This document shows, piece by piece, positions 33,595 to 46,001 of a stretch of 64,000 nucleotides of DNA. The stretch lies in NCBI RefSeq assembly GCF_020520425.1, contig NC_079489.1, positions 81,660,810 through 81,724,809 on the forward strand. The letters run 5' to 3'. The DNA is from Spinacia oleracea (lineage: Eukaryota; Streptophyta; Magnoliopsida; Caryophyllales; Amaranthaceae). The notes beneath the pieces are model-generated. The model had not been told where the DNA came from and did not search any database. It saw nothing but the letters and a program-made list of their open reading frames with translations. A program made the translations under genes and the position numbers. Position 1 is the first letter of the stretch, and each line of letters begins with the position of its first letter.

Positions 33595-33808
33595 GGCTCT
33601 GTTCTATTCGATTTATTTTGACCGAACTTATATTATCTGAATTTATCTGAACTTATTTTATGTAAAAAACACTTATTTTGTTTGGGATAAACTTATTTGT
33701 GTGTGAAAATGTCTGAAAAAACTTATTTTTTCTAAAATTATATTACCTGAACTTATATGAACTTATTTTGTCTGAAATAAGTCAAAATAAGTCGAACAGA
33801 ACAGATCC
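33595..33808. mobile_element. 214-bp MITE with 28-bp inverted ends
   Basis: The left end ggctctgttctattcg and the complement of the right end ggatctgttctgttcg match at about 25 of 28 positions, and the interior is rich in acttatttt/aaataagt repeats. Flanks are ttaa and aaaa, so a TWA-type Harbinger target is possible but imperfect. No coding capacity. Confidence 0.75.
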
Positions 33809-34447
33809 AAAATTTGAGCTATAGGATTTCCCCATATTACGTTTCGACATTTTTAGAGCACAAAACAACAGTTCGCACATGACCAATTATGGTTTGGTCA
33901 TTACCAGACCTTGTATTGTTGTTTAAATTTGTATTCTTTTCATTAAAGGCCACTTCATCTTTCACATGTGACCCGAGTTATGAATGTATTTCTCCTCTAT
34001 TGATGTTGTTGTACAAAATCACTATTTGCGTGGTTGTACAAAATATGATATTTTTTTTTTAAATACCTTTAACAATATATTTTAAATGTTACATTTTGAT
34101 TAATTCTAAGAGTTATCACCATGATTATAACTTTTGAAGATTCCTATTTTAAACCAATTACAACTTAAATATTAATTCATCACTCAAATGATTTGAATTC
34201 TCCTTATAATTGTATTGTGGTTGATTCTAAGAAGATAATTTCTCGTATTTTTAACGATCATGATCAACATTAAACACAAGGGAGCAGTACCAAATCCTAT
34301 AAAAGTGACAAAATTAACTAAAATTTAAAAAAGACCTACACCTATAACAATTATCCAAACTAAGAAAATAAGCTAGAAAATGCACAACGAGGATGCAAAA
34401 AAGATAAAAATGGAAGGAAATGAACACTTAATATTTGATAAAAACTA
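33809..34447. other. Intergenic AT-rich sequence, nothing recognised
   Basis: Long poly-T and A-rich runs and no open frame above noise. I see no RNA or repeat structure here. Confidence 0.4.
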
Positions 34448-34672
34448 CCACTGATCAGGGAGATGAAAATCTCTTCAGTACTCTTAAATATTTTAAAAAG
34501 ACTTTTATCGCCAATAGTTGACAAGTAATTCTACATGTTTTATTTTGATTCACGAGTCTATGAACGTCCTTATATTAGTCACGTTTTGTACGAAGTACTT
34601 GCAAGTTGTAGTATTTTGTTGTTTAGTAGTCCTATGTGTGAAATAAATCAAGGAGACGAAAAATTTATGAGA
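34448..34672. repeat. Dispersed 230-bp repeat (copy b)
   Basis: Diverged relative of 22265-22495. Similarity ends precisely at the start of the LTR remnant at 34673, so that LTR inserted into or next to this repeat. Confidence 0.75.
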
Positions 34673-35337
34673 TGTAGGGGTTTACATTTAAATACATAAC
34701 ATGATAGAGGAATAACCCCAAACCCAGGAAACGTGTATAAAGGACAGATTAAGCAATACAACCTTTTGTAGCGTGTTTTTCCTTTAGATCTATGAACACG
34801 AACAAGAACTTCAATTGTAGTTCCTCTACTTGGTTAATCGACAGTGCAAATCCACCTTGAATGTTTATACCTTAGATCTTGATCAAGGTTTGAAGATTTT
34901 GGGAGATATTAAACAATGGAGGCAAAAGAGAATTAAGGTTTTCTCTTTTCTTAGGGTTGTGAATAATCTGAATTAGTGTGTTTGGAAAGTGTACATAGGT
35001 TATTAAAATAACCTAGTAATAATAATAAAAAAGCAAACCAACTTGGTGGGTAAGCCAACCAAGTTGGCTGGCCAAGCCCACACGCAAGGCACAGCAAGCG
35101 CGCAACCGTAGGTCGCGTGCCGCTGCTGCTCGTCTTCCTTTGATCCGCGCGCCCACACAACCAAGGCCTTTGGGCCAGCGTTGCATTGCCATGCGCGCTG
35201 CGCCCATGGGCCTTGTGCTTGTGCGCTTCGGCTCGTGGGCTGCTTTCGTGTTACGATTAAATTATCCTTCGACAATTTACTTATTGTTTCGTACTTGACG
35301 ATCCAATGTCGTACAATACGATTAAATTATCAAAGAC
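34673..35337 (-). mobile_element. Truncated copia-type LTR remnant
   Basis: Starts TGTAGGGGTTTACATT and carries a aacacgaacaagaac motif and then a GC-rich block (35060-35240), the same layout as the minus-strand copia LTRs but of a different family. A acgattaaattatc phrase occurs twice near its right end (35254, 35319). No partner LTR is seen. Open frames here are composition artefacts. Confidence 0.5.
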
Positions 35338-36965
35338 TTGGCGTACCAGTTTTTTCCTAGTTCCTGTGAACTTAAGTTCCACGTTGAGGAACTCGTTGGA
35401 TCATTGATGACCCACAAGTTATACCTAGGAACTCACGAGGGTGCGACATTTTAGATAACACATTACTTCAGCACCCTACCTGGGAACAAGTATCAAAATC
35501 CGAAGAAGAACTTTCGGATAAAGGAACACCTCAAGATTCTCAATTATGTTTAATGGAAAGTTCTGACTTTGAGTTGGATATGAGGTATGTTTCTTTCGAC
35601 AGTCTGTTATTTGTTTCATCATGGAACCCAAGCAAAGTAGTGTTCCTAGATCTAATAACTAGACTTTATGAATGCCTAAGTGAGGGGGAACAATGCATGG
35701 CACTAGTTTGTTCCTAGTAATTCATTAGAAATTTTTTTTGTTCTCTCGCTAAAAGGCTTATTAAGAATGTAAGGAAATTCTGTTAAAGTTTGAAATTTGT
35801 TAAAGTTTCCTTGAATTTCCCTTAAGACTCATTGAATTGTGTTTTATACGTGTAGAATTTATGTGAATAATCTTCCTTATAAAATTGACACCACAATTTT
35901 TCTATGTCTTGTACGTAGTCATGAGCTGGAATTGAATTAAGGACTCACTGATGTCTTTGTAATATTACCCTTAGTTTCCAAACTGCTTATATGTTAATGA
36001 AAAGGAAAAAGAAGCAAAAAGGTGAAGTTACATTCCTTATGGAACAAAACAAGGCTTTTTAATTTGAACCTTGTGCACTTTTAAGAATGTCCAAATCTCG
36101 TATATGTGTGATAATTTATTTCTTCCATAATATCCACCAATTAAACTCTTGTTCCACACAAAAAAATTTCCTACACTTTTTCTATCGTATCTCTACAACA
36201 TACTAAAGATCACAAAATCAACTCACATCACACATTGATTTATTTTTTCTTTTCAAAACATTCTCAAAAATTCATCACTGTATAAAATCCTCTACTAAAT
36301 ATTTCTCCTTTGTCACTTAAATGATGTAGCAATTGTTGAGGGGGAACTAATGAGGAAGGTGATAAAAAGAGTTCTCATGTATAATTTTGAAAAGAAAAAA
36401 TAAAGGAGATGAAAAAAAAGGAGACAAAGAAAAAAAAAGAGCGGAATAAAAGGAGAGGTATTTAAAGGGAGAAATAGAAGGGATAAGAAGTTCCTACAAG
36501 CAGTTAAGTTTCCAAGTTGAAATGCAAATGAAGCTCTCAGTATCTCAAAGAATTATCTTTCAAATATATCAAGTTCTTTAATAATTCACAAGGGAACTTA
36601 CACCATAAACGTAAGTTCCTACAAAAATTGAATGGATTGACACCATAAACGTAACTTACACCATATTACTAGATTGACGTTTGAGAAAATAAATCTTTTC
36701 TTTTGCCTTGTTTGACCATAAACTATATGTTCTTGGTGGTGTGGTTAATTTTGGAAGATAATTTATAAATCCTTGCAGCGAAATACACTTTTTGATGATG
36801 TCAAAGGGGGAAGAGAAAAGGAAAAGATACTTATTTTCTACTTTTATAAGATGATTGTTATTTAATTATGTTTTATTCTCTACTAAATAATGATCTTGCT
36901 ACAAAGTTCCTGTTAGTTTTTATCATTACTTTGCCTTGGTTTGTCATCACCAAAAAGGGGGTAAT
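35338..36965 (+). mobile_element. SIRE-like copia internal remnant and polypurine tract
   Basis: A gag-like piece (about 35475-35720: WEQVSKSEEELSDKG, SQLCLMESSDFELD) resembles the acidic LCLMA-type region behind the zinc knuckle of SIRE-type copia gag. The rest is non-coding. The end reads ttgtcatcaccaaaaaggggg, a typical SIRE polypurine tract directly before the LTR at 36966. Integrase and RT are absent, so a large internal deletion has occurred. Confidence 0.6.
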
Positions 36966-37068
36966 TGTTGATCCAATATGGTTTTGATGATGACAAACTA
37001 AAGTAATCAACTAACATGGGTTTCAAGTTGTATGTGTGCAAGAATCATTGATAAATGGTTGTGACCAA

Positions 37069-37824
37069 TGTTGGAAGTTCTTGTTGGGAAACACAAAGAA
37101 AAGAGTGTAAAATAATAAGAGTGTAATATCCGACATTGGAAACACTTTTCATATTCTCCTCGTTTATTTATTGGGGTTGGTTGTAACTCTTGTTTAGAAA
37201 GTGTGAGAGTGGTATGGATGGACACAAAACACATACGCGCGTCGGCCGGCCGAGTCGGGCTCGGGCCATGGTACTTGGGCCTGTGGGAATGCGATGCGTG
37301 GGATGAGTTTTGTGGGCCTTACATATTCTTTTTGGTATCGCGCTATTTTGGTTAAAACATTGTTACGGAAATCTGCATTGATTACGTAACCGTTGGTTTA
37401 ATTAGCCTTAATGGCGGCTGTTACAATCTTTATTATTCTAGCCGTTTTTGGTCTCTTGCTTTTCCTAAAGTTTGATTATTTAATCAAACTTTGTACCTTC
37501 CCAAAAGACATACACAATACACAGTTCCAGAAAAATCAAACACATGCTATCTCTCCCAAATTGCTCTCGGTTTTGGGCATATATTCTGACTCCATTTGGG
37601 TTTGTGCGTGCACACAAATTCAGAGGTGTGTTAATCCTGGAGGGCGACCGCTTTTGTTCTACTGCACCAGGAGGTAGTGCGGAATCGTCTTTTAGGACAG
37701 TGGTATTCCACGGCGCAACAATCGTATGGTATATGTTCATCAGATTGTTTGCATCTTGCAGATAAGTCTATTCTATCTAACTTCTTCTAGCAACATTATT
37801 ATTATATTGTGATTATATGCAATA
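37069..37824 (+). mobile_element. 5' LTR of nested copia
   Basis: Starts TGTTGGAAGTTCTTG and ends TATATGCAATA, where the other LTR has AACA. It is nearly identical to 42187-42944 apart from a short insertion near 42241 and scattered substitutions, so the insertion is fairly young. Short frames shared by both LTRs are not genes. Confidence 0.92.
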
Positions 37825-40489
37825 ATCTAAAAGACGATTTAATTAAAGTTGCGTATGGCTCTTGATGTTGTTCCTATACATGTTTCATTCCTTGAATTGA
37901 GTGACCGTATAGTTTGATTTCGGTTATAAGGGAATTATTCACAGTTTGTGAATTTTTGGGAATATACGTACAATGTGTATGAGGTGGAAGAAATTTTCGG
38001 TGGAATTGATTGTGTGCAGGCATTAATCTTTTACTATTTGGTAATATGGTTAAAGTTTTTATTTTGTTAGTTTAAGTGTTTTGGACCCTCATAGTTTATG
38101 CTTATCCCTATATATACTTATTGTGAGTATGGGTTACATCAACATTGTTTATAGTCTCTTCATTTGTGGCATTTGGGGAATAGTGGGCATTGTAAGGTAC
38201 GAGTATGTATAGGATTTGGAAAATTTAATTATTGGCATTTGGGAGAATTAACACCCCTTAAGTCTTCCAGTTTTGTTGCGTTGCTTGGTTCTCGCGAATA
38301 CATGGTGCTTTCTATGTTTGATTATTTTTCTAGTCAATTTTACAAATGATACGGTATGGTTATGCAAAGCAGTTTTCAGCATTTTTTGATAAGTAGTCCG
38401 TTTCATATACCGTATTTATTTTCAACTGCTTTGATTATTTGTTTGACGGGCATTTGGTTTTTTATTAAATTACCAACAGTTTGGCCTACCATATTTCGTG
38501 GTAGTAGAACTTTGTGAGTAGCTAAGTTTTAGCCTAGAATTGCGTGAGTATCTCTGTGCATAATTGTTTCAAGAAACTTTTGATATCTTCTAGTTCTTCA
38601 TATATATTAGAAGCTGATCGCTTGATTGTATTCATTGTTCAACGTAAGTTATATACGTACATGAGTTACAACTCCTTTGACTTCTAGAACGTACGTTACA
38701 ACCGTTCAGTTAAGGTTCAATCTAAGACTTTAATTATTACCTACGAACCTACTAATACATGTGAGTTATGTTGCTTGTATTCAAAGCACAATTAAGAGTG
38801 CTCAACACCTTCACATGGAATCCAACAGTACGTTTATACCTCAATAATATATGGAACCCAAGTGCACAATTAAGCGTACGTTATATACCGTAATTATAAC
38901 CGTTTTACACTATTACAAGGATTTTTTTTTTTTAATCTATTTTGTACTATTAGTTTAATGTTCTATTGAAGCTACTAGAAGGAAGGATTAGCTTTTACTC
39001 GGAACTTTTGACGATATAGTTGGACTTAGGTCTAAAATCAGTTTGTTAATATAAAGGGAAGTATCCTGAATTTATGGCATAAATTATTGTCTGAATATGG
39101 TTACTAAGATCATACCACTTGTGCGATAATAATGTGATAGGTCATGAACTAATTTTGATGAGATTGAGGTTAGGAGACTTCATATCATTAATATGGTCTT
39201 ACTCTGTTCCCTGAAGACTCAAGACTCTATACTTTATCTAGTTAGTAAACTTGTATGTTCTAGGTTGGAATTTGTAAAGCTTGTCCCAACATTTGTTCAG
39301 CCTAGAATTTATTGTTGAGGACTTTTGGTGTTGAGTTGTTGGATAAACCATTTGTTCTTAGCAGTCAAAAACAAGTTCATGAGGTTAAAGGGTGGTTCCT
39401 TCTCAAAAATATTATTGTCAAGTTTACATATATTGATTTCATGTACCCTCTCTTAGTCTCATGTTAGATTTTTTATTTAATACTCTAGCGGAAAATGTAG
39501 GGTTGAAATTAATTTTGAACACTAACAAGTATGTAAGTTGTGGTAAGAAATTAGTTGCTAGTAAGATTGTGCTGGTGTGTTAGACTCATAGTTGATACGA
39601 CTATTTTCGTGTGATGCCAACAATACTAATGAGGTTGTTCATATCCTACTTGGAAGACAGGTGTAGTGATGGCAATATATCCATCAGGCACGGTAGTAAG
39701 GAAGTCTTTAATTGTCTTATAACATATGAATACTTATCATTATTATTCATATACGTTTTACTTGTGCCTCGTTTATGCATAATATTTAATTTGGTAAATA
39801 GTTGTGAAATGTGGGGGTGAGCTAGTATAATGTTTGAGACTAACTAAGAAGTTAATTGCAAACTTGGTTATGGTGAGTATGCTTGTAAAGCTACGAAAGA
39901 TTCGTTTTAAGCACCTGCGTACATAGTGGTATGAGAAGTTTTATTAAAAACTACTCCTTTTCTTGGCTAATAATGTTTGAGATTTATTGCATGTGTAGCA
40001 TGAACTATTAGATTTGAATGTGCAAATATGGATTGTGGTAATCATATGTTGTTGGTTCTCACACGCTATAATTATGTTGGTGAGACTAATGGATCTAATA
40101 TCTTAAGTCAAGATGAAGGTTCGAGGTAATTCATACGACACTTGATGGCCTGGTAAGCCTAATGAGTTGGTACATGCATATTTAATATTATTATAGCATG
40201 GAGAATGTTTGGTAATTGTCAATTACCTAATATACACCTGTTGTGGTTCTAGCATACTATTATTAATAGTTTTTGAGAAAGTATTCTCAAAATATTATGC
40301 TAATGTGTTTGTAAGTATAATGTGGTGCCCACTTACTCTTGGTTGTTGTTGCTTTACAGTTGGGACGATCATATCATTACTAGTAAATTTGTTCTTCACA
40401 AGGTGATAGTGTGTAATGTTATGAAAAGATACAAAACATAAGTATATTGCACTTTACACTATGAAGCTGAGCTTATAGGGCTGAATTCA
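37825..40489 (+). pseudogene. Decayed 5' internal part of nested copia
   Basis: Should hold gag, protease and integrase, but I can read none of them with confidence: no frame exceeds about 70 codons. No obvious primer site follows the LTR. Confidence 0.5.
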
Positions 40490-41520
40490 AGATGTCAAGA
40501 GAACAAGGTTTGTAAGTTGGTTAAGTCGTAAGTTGAAGGACTTAAGCAAGCTCCTAAATGATGGCATTACAAGTTTGACAGTACTATGTCTGGCAATGTT
40601 TTTCGTGTCATTGAAGGTAACTCGTGTGCTTATATTGAGCATGATTCGATCTCTTGATTGTCTGATCGTTTGTCTTTTTGTGGATGATATGATACGTTTG
40701 ACACTAACTTAGATCGAATAAATGAGATGAAAGAATTTTCAAAAATTCAGAATTTTGAAATGATAAAATCACATGGATGAGGCAAATGTGATATTGGGAA
40801 TGAAATTCATAACGACTCCAAATGGCATTTGTCTTAGTCTGTCTCACTAAGTTGAAAATTTTGCTTAAAACTTTTTTTTCATTTGATGTCGATCAAGTTA
40901 GGACTCCTCTTATGTCGAACAAGTTATGACTCCTTTTGATCCAAACATCCACTTAAATATCAAAGTGATCTAGTTTGTCCATCTGAATATGCCACGATTG
41001 TTGATAGTGTTGTGTTTCATATTAACTACACTATGCTTGACTTTGATTATTCTATGAGTAGTTTGAGCAGGTATAATCATAGCCCAAATGATGATTATTG
41101 GGATGCTATAAGGTGATTGCTTTGGTACCATGTGGGTATCATGGATTGGAGTTTGTACTACTCCAAATTTCCAGGAGTGATTGGAGGGATCCTGTGATGC
41201 CTATTTGGTATCTGATAATTTTAAAGTCCACTCCAATAGTTGTTATTCTTCACCCTATGGGGGTGGAGCTGTATCTTGGAATGCAAGCAATCTTGTACAG
41301 ACTGTTATGACTAATATGGAATATGAATTTATTGTTGTTGAATTGGCAGGTTATGAGGCAAAAGAGTTGGGGAATGTGCTTGCAGATATTCCACTGTGGG
41401 GGAAGCCAGCTCCTTCAGTTGCAATTGTTGTTGCAAATAACCATGCCTATAATGGAAGGAAGACACATTCGTTTGAGGTATAAAGCCGTCAAAGATATGT
41501 TGTCTATTGAGTAAATCTTT
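40490..41520 (+). pseudogene. RT and RNase H remnant of nested copia
   Basis: Across frame changes one reads GLKQAPK, WHYKFDSTM, FRVIEG, NLDRINEMKEF, SEYATIV, SSLSRYNHSPNDDYWDAI, then YYSKFPGVI, SDNFKVHSN, GGGAVSWNAS, ELAGYEAKEL and LADIPLWGKPAPSVAI. These are the palm-to-RNase H landmarks of copia pol in the correct order. More than ten frameshifts and stops make it non-functional. Confidence 0.85.
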
Positions 41521-42186
41521 AGACTGTGTAAAGTCTGAAATGAATAAAGCGGATCCATAAATGAAAGGCCTATAATGAAACTAGTTTTGGAAACATTGGA
41601 AGGGATGGGCTTGAGGCCCATTGAATGAATTGTAAAGTAATGAACTCCTACTCTCAGAGTTCAAAGGACGACATTATGGTATAATTCGGAAGCACAAAAA
41701 TTTTATTTTTGTCCATCCCCTAGATGTTATCATGTGCTTGCTACAATTGGAAAGAGGTTGAGCATACGGCTCTTAATGAACCCATATCCATATTTTTGGT
41801 GGTGTGAAGGTAGATCACACTTGATGGGATTCATCTACGTAGGTGTGGAAGTGTGGCCGCTTCCTATGAGAATTGCGATATGGGCTATTCTCTAAAGCAC
41901 CTATGAGCATATCAAGGTCGGACGTATGGCCAGTATAAGGCGTCACTTTATTCGCGGAGTCAAAATATCATACATATTCAGTTGTGTGCTTTGAGTGACG
42001 GGTTTCTAACCCCCTATCAAGTTTAATACGAAAGTCACTTGGTAGGAAAGAGATCATAGCTCAAATGTCACTAAGTGTTAATTCAAGTCGAAAGACATTG
42101 ACACGTATTCAATTGTTTTGTTTTGCCCAAAACCAATATCCTTCTCTTCTTTCTTTCTTTTCCACATCTTCGAACCTGTGGCGGAT
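41521..42186 (+). other. Nested copia 3' untranslated region
   Basis: Non-coding sequence between the RNase H remnant and the 3' LTR. The usual purine-rich tract before the LTR is weak (gtggcggat). Confidence 0.55.
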
Positions 42187-42944
42187 TGTTAGAAGTTCTA
42201 GTTGGGAAACACAAAGAAAAGAGTGTAAAATAATAAGAGTATTTTTTATCCGACATTGGAAACACTTTTCATATTCTCCTCGTTTATTTATTGGGGTTGG
42301 TTGTAACTCTTGTTTAGAAAGTGTGCGAGTGGTATGGATGGACACAAAACACACGCGCGCATCGGCCGGCCGAGTCGGGCTCGGGCCATGGTACTTGGGC
42401 CTGTGGGAATGCGATGCGTGGGATGAGTTTTGTGGGCCTTACATATTCTTTTTGGTATCGCGCTATTTTGGTTAAAACATTGTTATGGGAATCTGCATTG
42501 ATTACGTAACCGTTGGTTTAATTAGCCTTAATGGCGGCCGTTACAATCTTTATTATTCTAGCCGTTTTTGGTCTCTTGCTTTTCCTAAAGTTTGATTATT
42601 TAATCAAACTTTGTACCTTCCCAAAAGACATACACAATACACAGTTCCAGAAAAATCAAACACATGCTATCTCTCCCAAATTGCTCTCGGTTTTGGGCAT
42701 ATGTTCTGATTCCATTCGGGTTTGTGCGTGCACACAAATTCGGAGTTGTGTTAATCCTGGAGGGCGACCGCTTTTGTTCTACTGCACCAGGAGGTAGTGC
42801 GGAATCGTCTTTTAGGACAGTGGTATTCCACGGCGCAGCAATCGTATGGTATATGTTCATCAGATTGTTCGCATCTTGCAGATAAGTCTATTCTATCTAA
42901 CTTCTTCTAGCAACATTATTATTATATTGTGATTATATGCAACA
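42187..42944 (+). mobile_element. 3' LTR of nested copia
   Basis: Starts TGTTAGAAGTTCTAG and ends TATATGCAACA, followed by the target copy ACCAA. Partner of 37069-37824. Confidence 0.92.
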
Positions 42945-43045
42945 ACCAAGTCATCAATAATAGAACTTACTGGATGTTGATGATTGTGAGATGTTTATAG
43001 CAAAGAAGCATAAAGTTCAAGAGCTGGAACTGTACAACAGTTCCT

Positions 43046-43645
43046 AAGGAGGAACTCCAGAAAAGTTGGAGCCTAGAGAAGTTCCTGAAGGGAACACTGC
43101 CGAGTTCCTGAGTGGGAACAACAACGAGAAGTTCCAAAGGCGGAACAACCAACATGCGGAGCAACATGGAACATGAAGACAAGAAATATGAGCTTATTTT
43201 CAAGGATTCATGTAAGTATGTGGAAACGTGAAAGGTAATGGAACAAGGTGTCAAAAGGAACTCGTGGAACTTAGAATAAAAAGCATCTAAGAGTCATTGA
43301 ATATGTTGTATATTATTATCATAATATGTAGGGATTTATCATAATATGTAAGGAGGAACTCCAGACAAGTTGGAGCACAGAGAAGTTCCTGAAGGGAACA
43401 CTGCCGAGTTCCTGAGTGAGAACAACAACGAGAAGTTCCAAAGGCGGAACAACCAACATGCAGAGCAACATGGAACATGAAGACAAGATATATGAGCTTA
43501 TTTTCAAGGATTCATGTAAGTATGTGGAAACGTGAAAGGTAATGGAACAAGGTGTCAAAAGGAACTCGTGGAACTTAGAATAAAAAGCATCTAAGAGTCA
43601 TTGAATATGTTGTATATTATTATCATAATATGTAGGGATTTATTT
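43046..43645 (+). repeat. 304-bp tandem duplication inside the SIRE-like LTR
   Basis: The unit starting aaggaggaactccag at 43046 recurs at 43350, 304 bp later, and runs to about 43645 with few differences. It carries repeated gaagttcc/ggaac motifs. The two units appear to have arisen after most of the LTR decay, since they are so similar. Confidence 0.9.
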
Positions 43646-44100
43646 AGAGTTTTGTTTCTTAATAAATCTCTACTTGGTTAAGTGTTTTAGATAATATGCA
43701 CTAGTTATTTTAGGATAAGATTTAGTTTTAAATAAAAGATAAAGTCAACTTCAACTTAGGAATCTGATTTTAATTATATCTTTTATTTATTTTTATCTTA
43801 CATGCTTTTGGAAAATAAAGAGTCAAAATTTAAAATACGTATAATGAGTTTGTGAGTGTTGGAACTTGTAGACGCAAGTTCATGTACGAACGGGAACTCA
43901 TGTATTTATGTCACGTTTATGAAAAGGTTTTCAGTAACATATTTTTACATAAGAAAATAAATAAAAAGTGAGTTTTGGGAAAATATCTTTTGGATTATAT
44001 TTTGATAAAGCGTTGCCTTTTCTCCAAGTATTTATTTTCTTTATGTTTCCTATTTTTACTCTAACTGTTTTACTATAAACGTGGTATAAGTTGTACCCAA

Positions 44101-45124
44101 CACTACAAAAAAAAGCTCATATAGCGACGGACCAAATCCGTCTCTAAATTGGTCAAATCCGTCGCTATGTGTGCTTAGGGACGGATTTAGGGACGGATAA
44201 CGTCCATTACTAAAAACCTTGTCGCTAATTCAATTGAGGGACCGATTCCATAAAATCCGTATCTAATATTTAGAGACGGATTTATAAATCCGTCCCTAAA
44301 TTTAGGAACGGATTCAAAAATCCGTCTCTAAAATTTAGGGACGGAATTTGAATCCGTCTCTAAATTTACAAGGCTTAGGTCAACCCGGTCCAGCTTTGCA
44401 AGGGGAAGGGATAAGGGGAATCGAACTTGTGACCTCAAAGTCACGAGGAGAAACTCTAACCAACCACACCAAATACAACTTGTATTCTTCTATGTGTGAA
44501 ATTGATAATAAGTAAAAGAAATATTAGAAACGGATCTAGAAAATCCGTCTCTAAACTAGGGACGGATTTAACATTCCGTCTCTAAATTAGGGACGGATTT
44601 AAAATTCTATCTCTAATTTAGAGAATTTGCTAAAACACAATAGGGACAGATTTTAAAATTCGCTCTCTAATTTAGATCTAACTTTCTACGAAGAGTCTAT
44701 GAGAAATTGCTAGTGGATTTTACGTTTTGAAATTGCTAAAACACATTAGGGACGAATTTTGAAATCCGTCCCTAACTTAGAGACGGATTTTGGAATCCGT
44801 CCCTAACTTAGAGACGGATTTCGGAATCCGTCCCTAACGTAGAGACGGATTTCAAAATCCGTCCCTAACCTAGAGACGGATTTGAAATCTGTCCCTACCT
44901 TAGAAACGGATTTGAAATTCGTCCCTAAATTAGAGACGGATTTTGATATCCGTCCCTAAATTAGAGACGGATTTATAAATCCCTCGATAAAAGTATCGAC
45001 GGATTTCCAAAATCCGTCTCTAAATAAATTTAGAAACAGATGTTGAATATTCCGTCTCTAAATTAGAAACAGATATAAATCCGTCTCTATATATCCGTTG
45101 CTATACGAGATTTTTTTTGTAGTG
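44101..45124. mobile_element. Non-autonomous CACTA element (1024 bp)
   Basis: The ends CACTACAAAAAAAA and TTTTTTTTGTAGTG are inverted repeats, flanked by 3-bp copies CAA (44098-44100 and 45125-45127). The body is a run of gagacggattt and aatccgtccctaa motifs in alternating orientation, the subterminal repeats expanded through nearly the whole element. No transposase is present; it would need one in trans, and its termini differ from those of the element at 860. Confidence 0.93.
44378..44482 (-). other. tRNA-like or SINE-like stretch in the small CACTA
   Basis: On the minus strand the sequence runs through TGGTTGGTTAGAG (A-box-like) and, about 40 bases on, AAGTTCGATTCC (B-box-like), the spacing of a tRNA promoter. 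The T-stem does not pair well, so it is a decayed tRNA or tRNA-derived SINE head and not a working tRNA gene. Confidence 0.5.
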
Positions 45125-45988
45125 CAAGACTTTGACTTCTTTCTCCCCAAGTTTCTCCCCAACTAACTGATCATGTGTAAATGCCTAGAAGTTAGGAAAC
45201 TTACTGTTAGGAATACGTGGGATTATGGTTAAGTCTTGTGCATGCTTTAAATAGAGGCTTATATCTTCGTTCAAAAGAGTCTGACTTGGGTCATTCCATA
45301 AGGGTTGGCTGTGGAATAATGTTATAGAAGAATATGTTTTTCATTCCATGTTTTTGAGTCAGTTCCTACGAGTTCCAAGTTCCTACGAGTGACATTTTCC
45401 CTATTGTTCTTTCACGTACTACATACTAGAGGGATACTAATCAATTATCAATCATCAATATTTTGAGAGTTGGTCAAGGGTTGAGTGAACTCTTGTTATG
45501 GGGAATTGGTCAAGGGTTTGAGTGAATTCTTGTATCAAGTTTTGGGCAGTTCCTAATGTGTATGGGGTAGGAACTTGAGTGAGTTCCTGTTGTATTTGGG
45601 TAGGCTTTAAGTGTAGTCTATAAGAGAGAAATAGAGAGGCTTTTAGTGAAGTCAAAGTGTCACGAGAGACTTCTAGGGAAGTCAGTGAGAGCGTAGTTGT
45701 TTGAGAGAACAACTATTAGAACTTGAGTTTGTAGAGGAACTCAAGTAATGGCTGAGTTTCTTATAGGATTGTAACTGAGTTGTTTCCCTATAGTGAAAAG
45801 ATTTCGAGTTGAAATCCCTAGTGGGTCGAGGTTTTATTTCTAGTTGGGCCTAGAAAGTTTCCTCGTAAAATCTCTCTTGCAATGTTTCTTTACTTGCTTT
45901 ATGTTCCTTTATAATTCCGCAAAATTGGCTAGCAAGGTCCAAACTACAATTCACCCCCCCTCTTGTAGTGTTCCATATGAATAATAGT

Positions 45989-46001
45989 TGGTATCAGAGC
46001 C
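45989..46001 (+). promoter_or_regulatory. Primer binding site of the SIRE-like element
   Basis: TGGTATCAGAGCC, the complement of the initiator tRNA-Met 3' end, 13 bases after the LTR end. Confidence 0.85.

Larger units (their letters stand above)
37069..42944 (+). mobile_element. Nested Ty1/copia element with target duplication
   Basis: LTRs of 756 and 758 bp (37069-37824, 42187-42944) flank a 4.4-kb decayed internal region. The 5-bp copies ACCAA at 37064-37068 and 42945-42949 mark the insertion into the SIRE-like LTR. The interior shows plus-strand RT and RNase H remnants. It differs in family from the 22614-32118 element. Confidence 0.93.
36966..45975 (+). mobile_element. SIRE-like LTR split by two later insertions
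   Basis: The LTR starts TGTTGATCCAATATGG and ends near ttgtagtgttcca, before a primer site at 45989. It is interrupted by a copia element (37069-42944) and a small CACTA (44101-45124). Without them it is about 2.1 kb, normal for SIRE LTRs. Remarkably it has a polypurine tract on its left and a primer site on its right. Confidence 0.7.

Noticed and set aside
34951..35275. Minus-strand frames in a GC-rich stretch
   Set aside because: Compositional frames within a truncated LTR; no recognisable protein.
37411..37765. Frames of 73-88 codons repeated at 42531-42885
   Set aside because: They are parts of the two LTRs of the nested copia, present on both strands, and not conserved proteins.
44378..44482. 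Functional tRNA gene
   Set aside because: The internal promoter-like boxes are visible but the T-stem does not pair and no clean acceptor stem closes the structure.
45455..45712. 85-codon minus-strand frame
   Set aside because: Inside the SIRE-like LTR, repetitive Thr/Leu composition, no family match.
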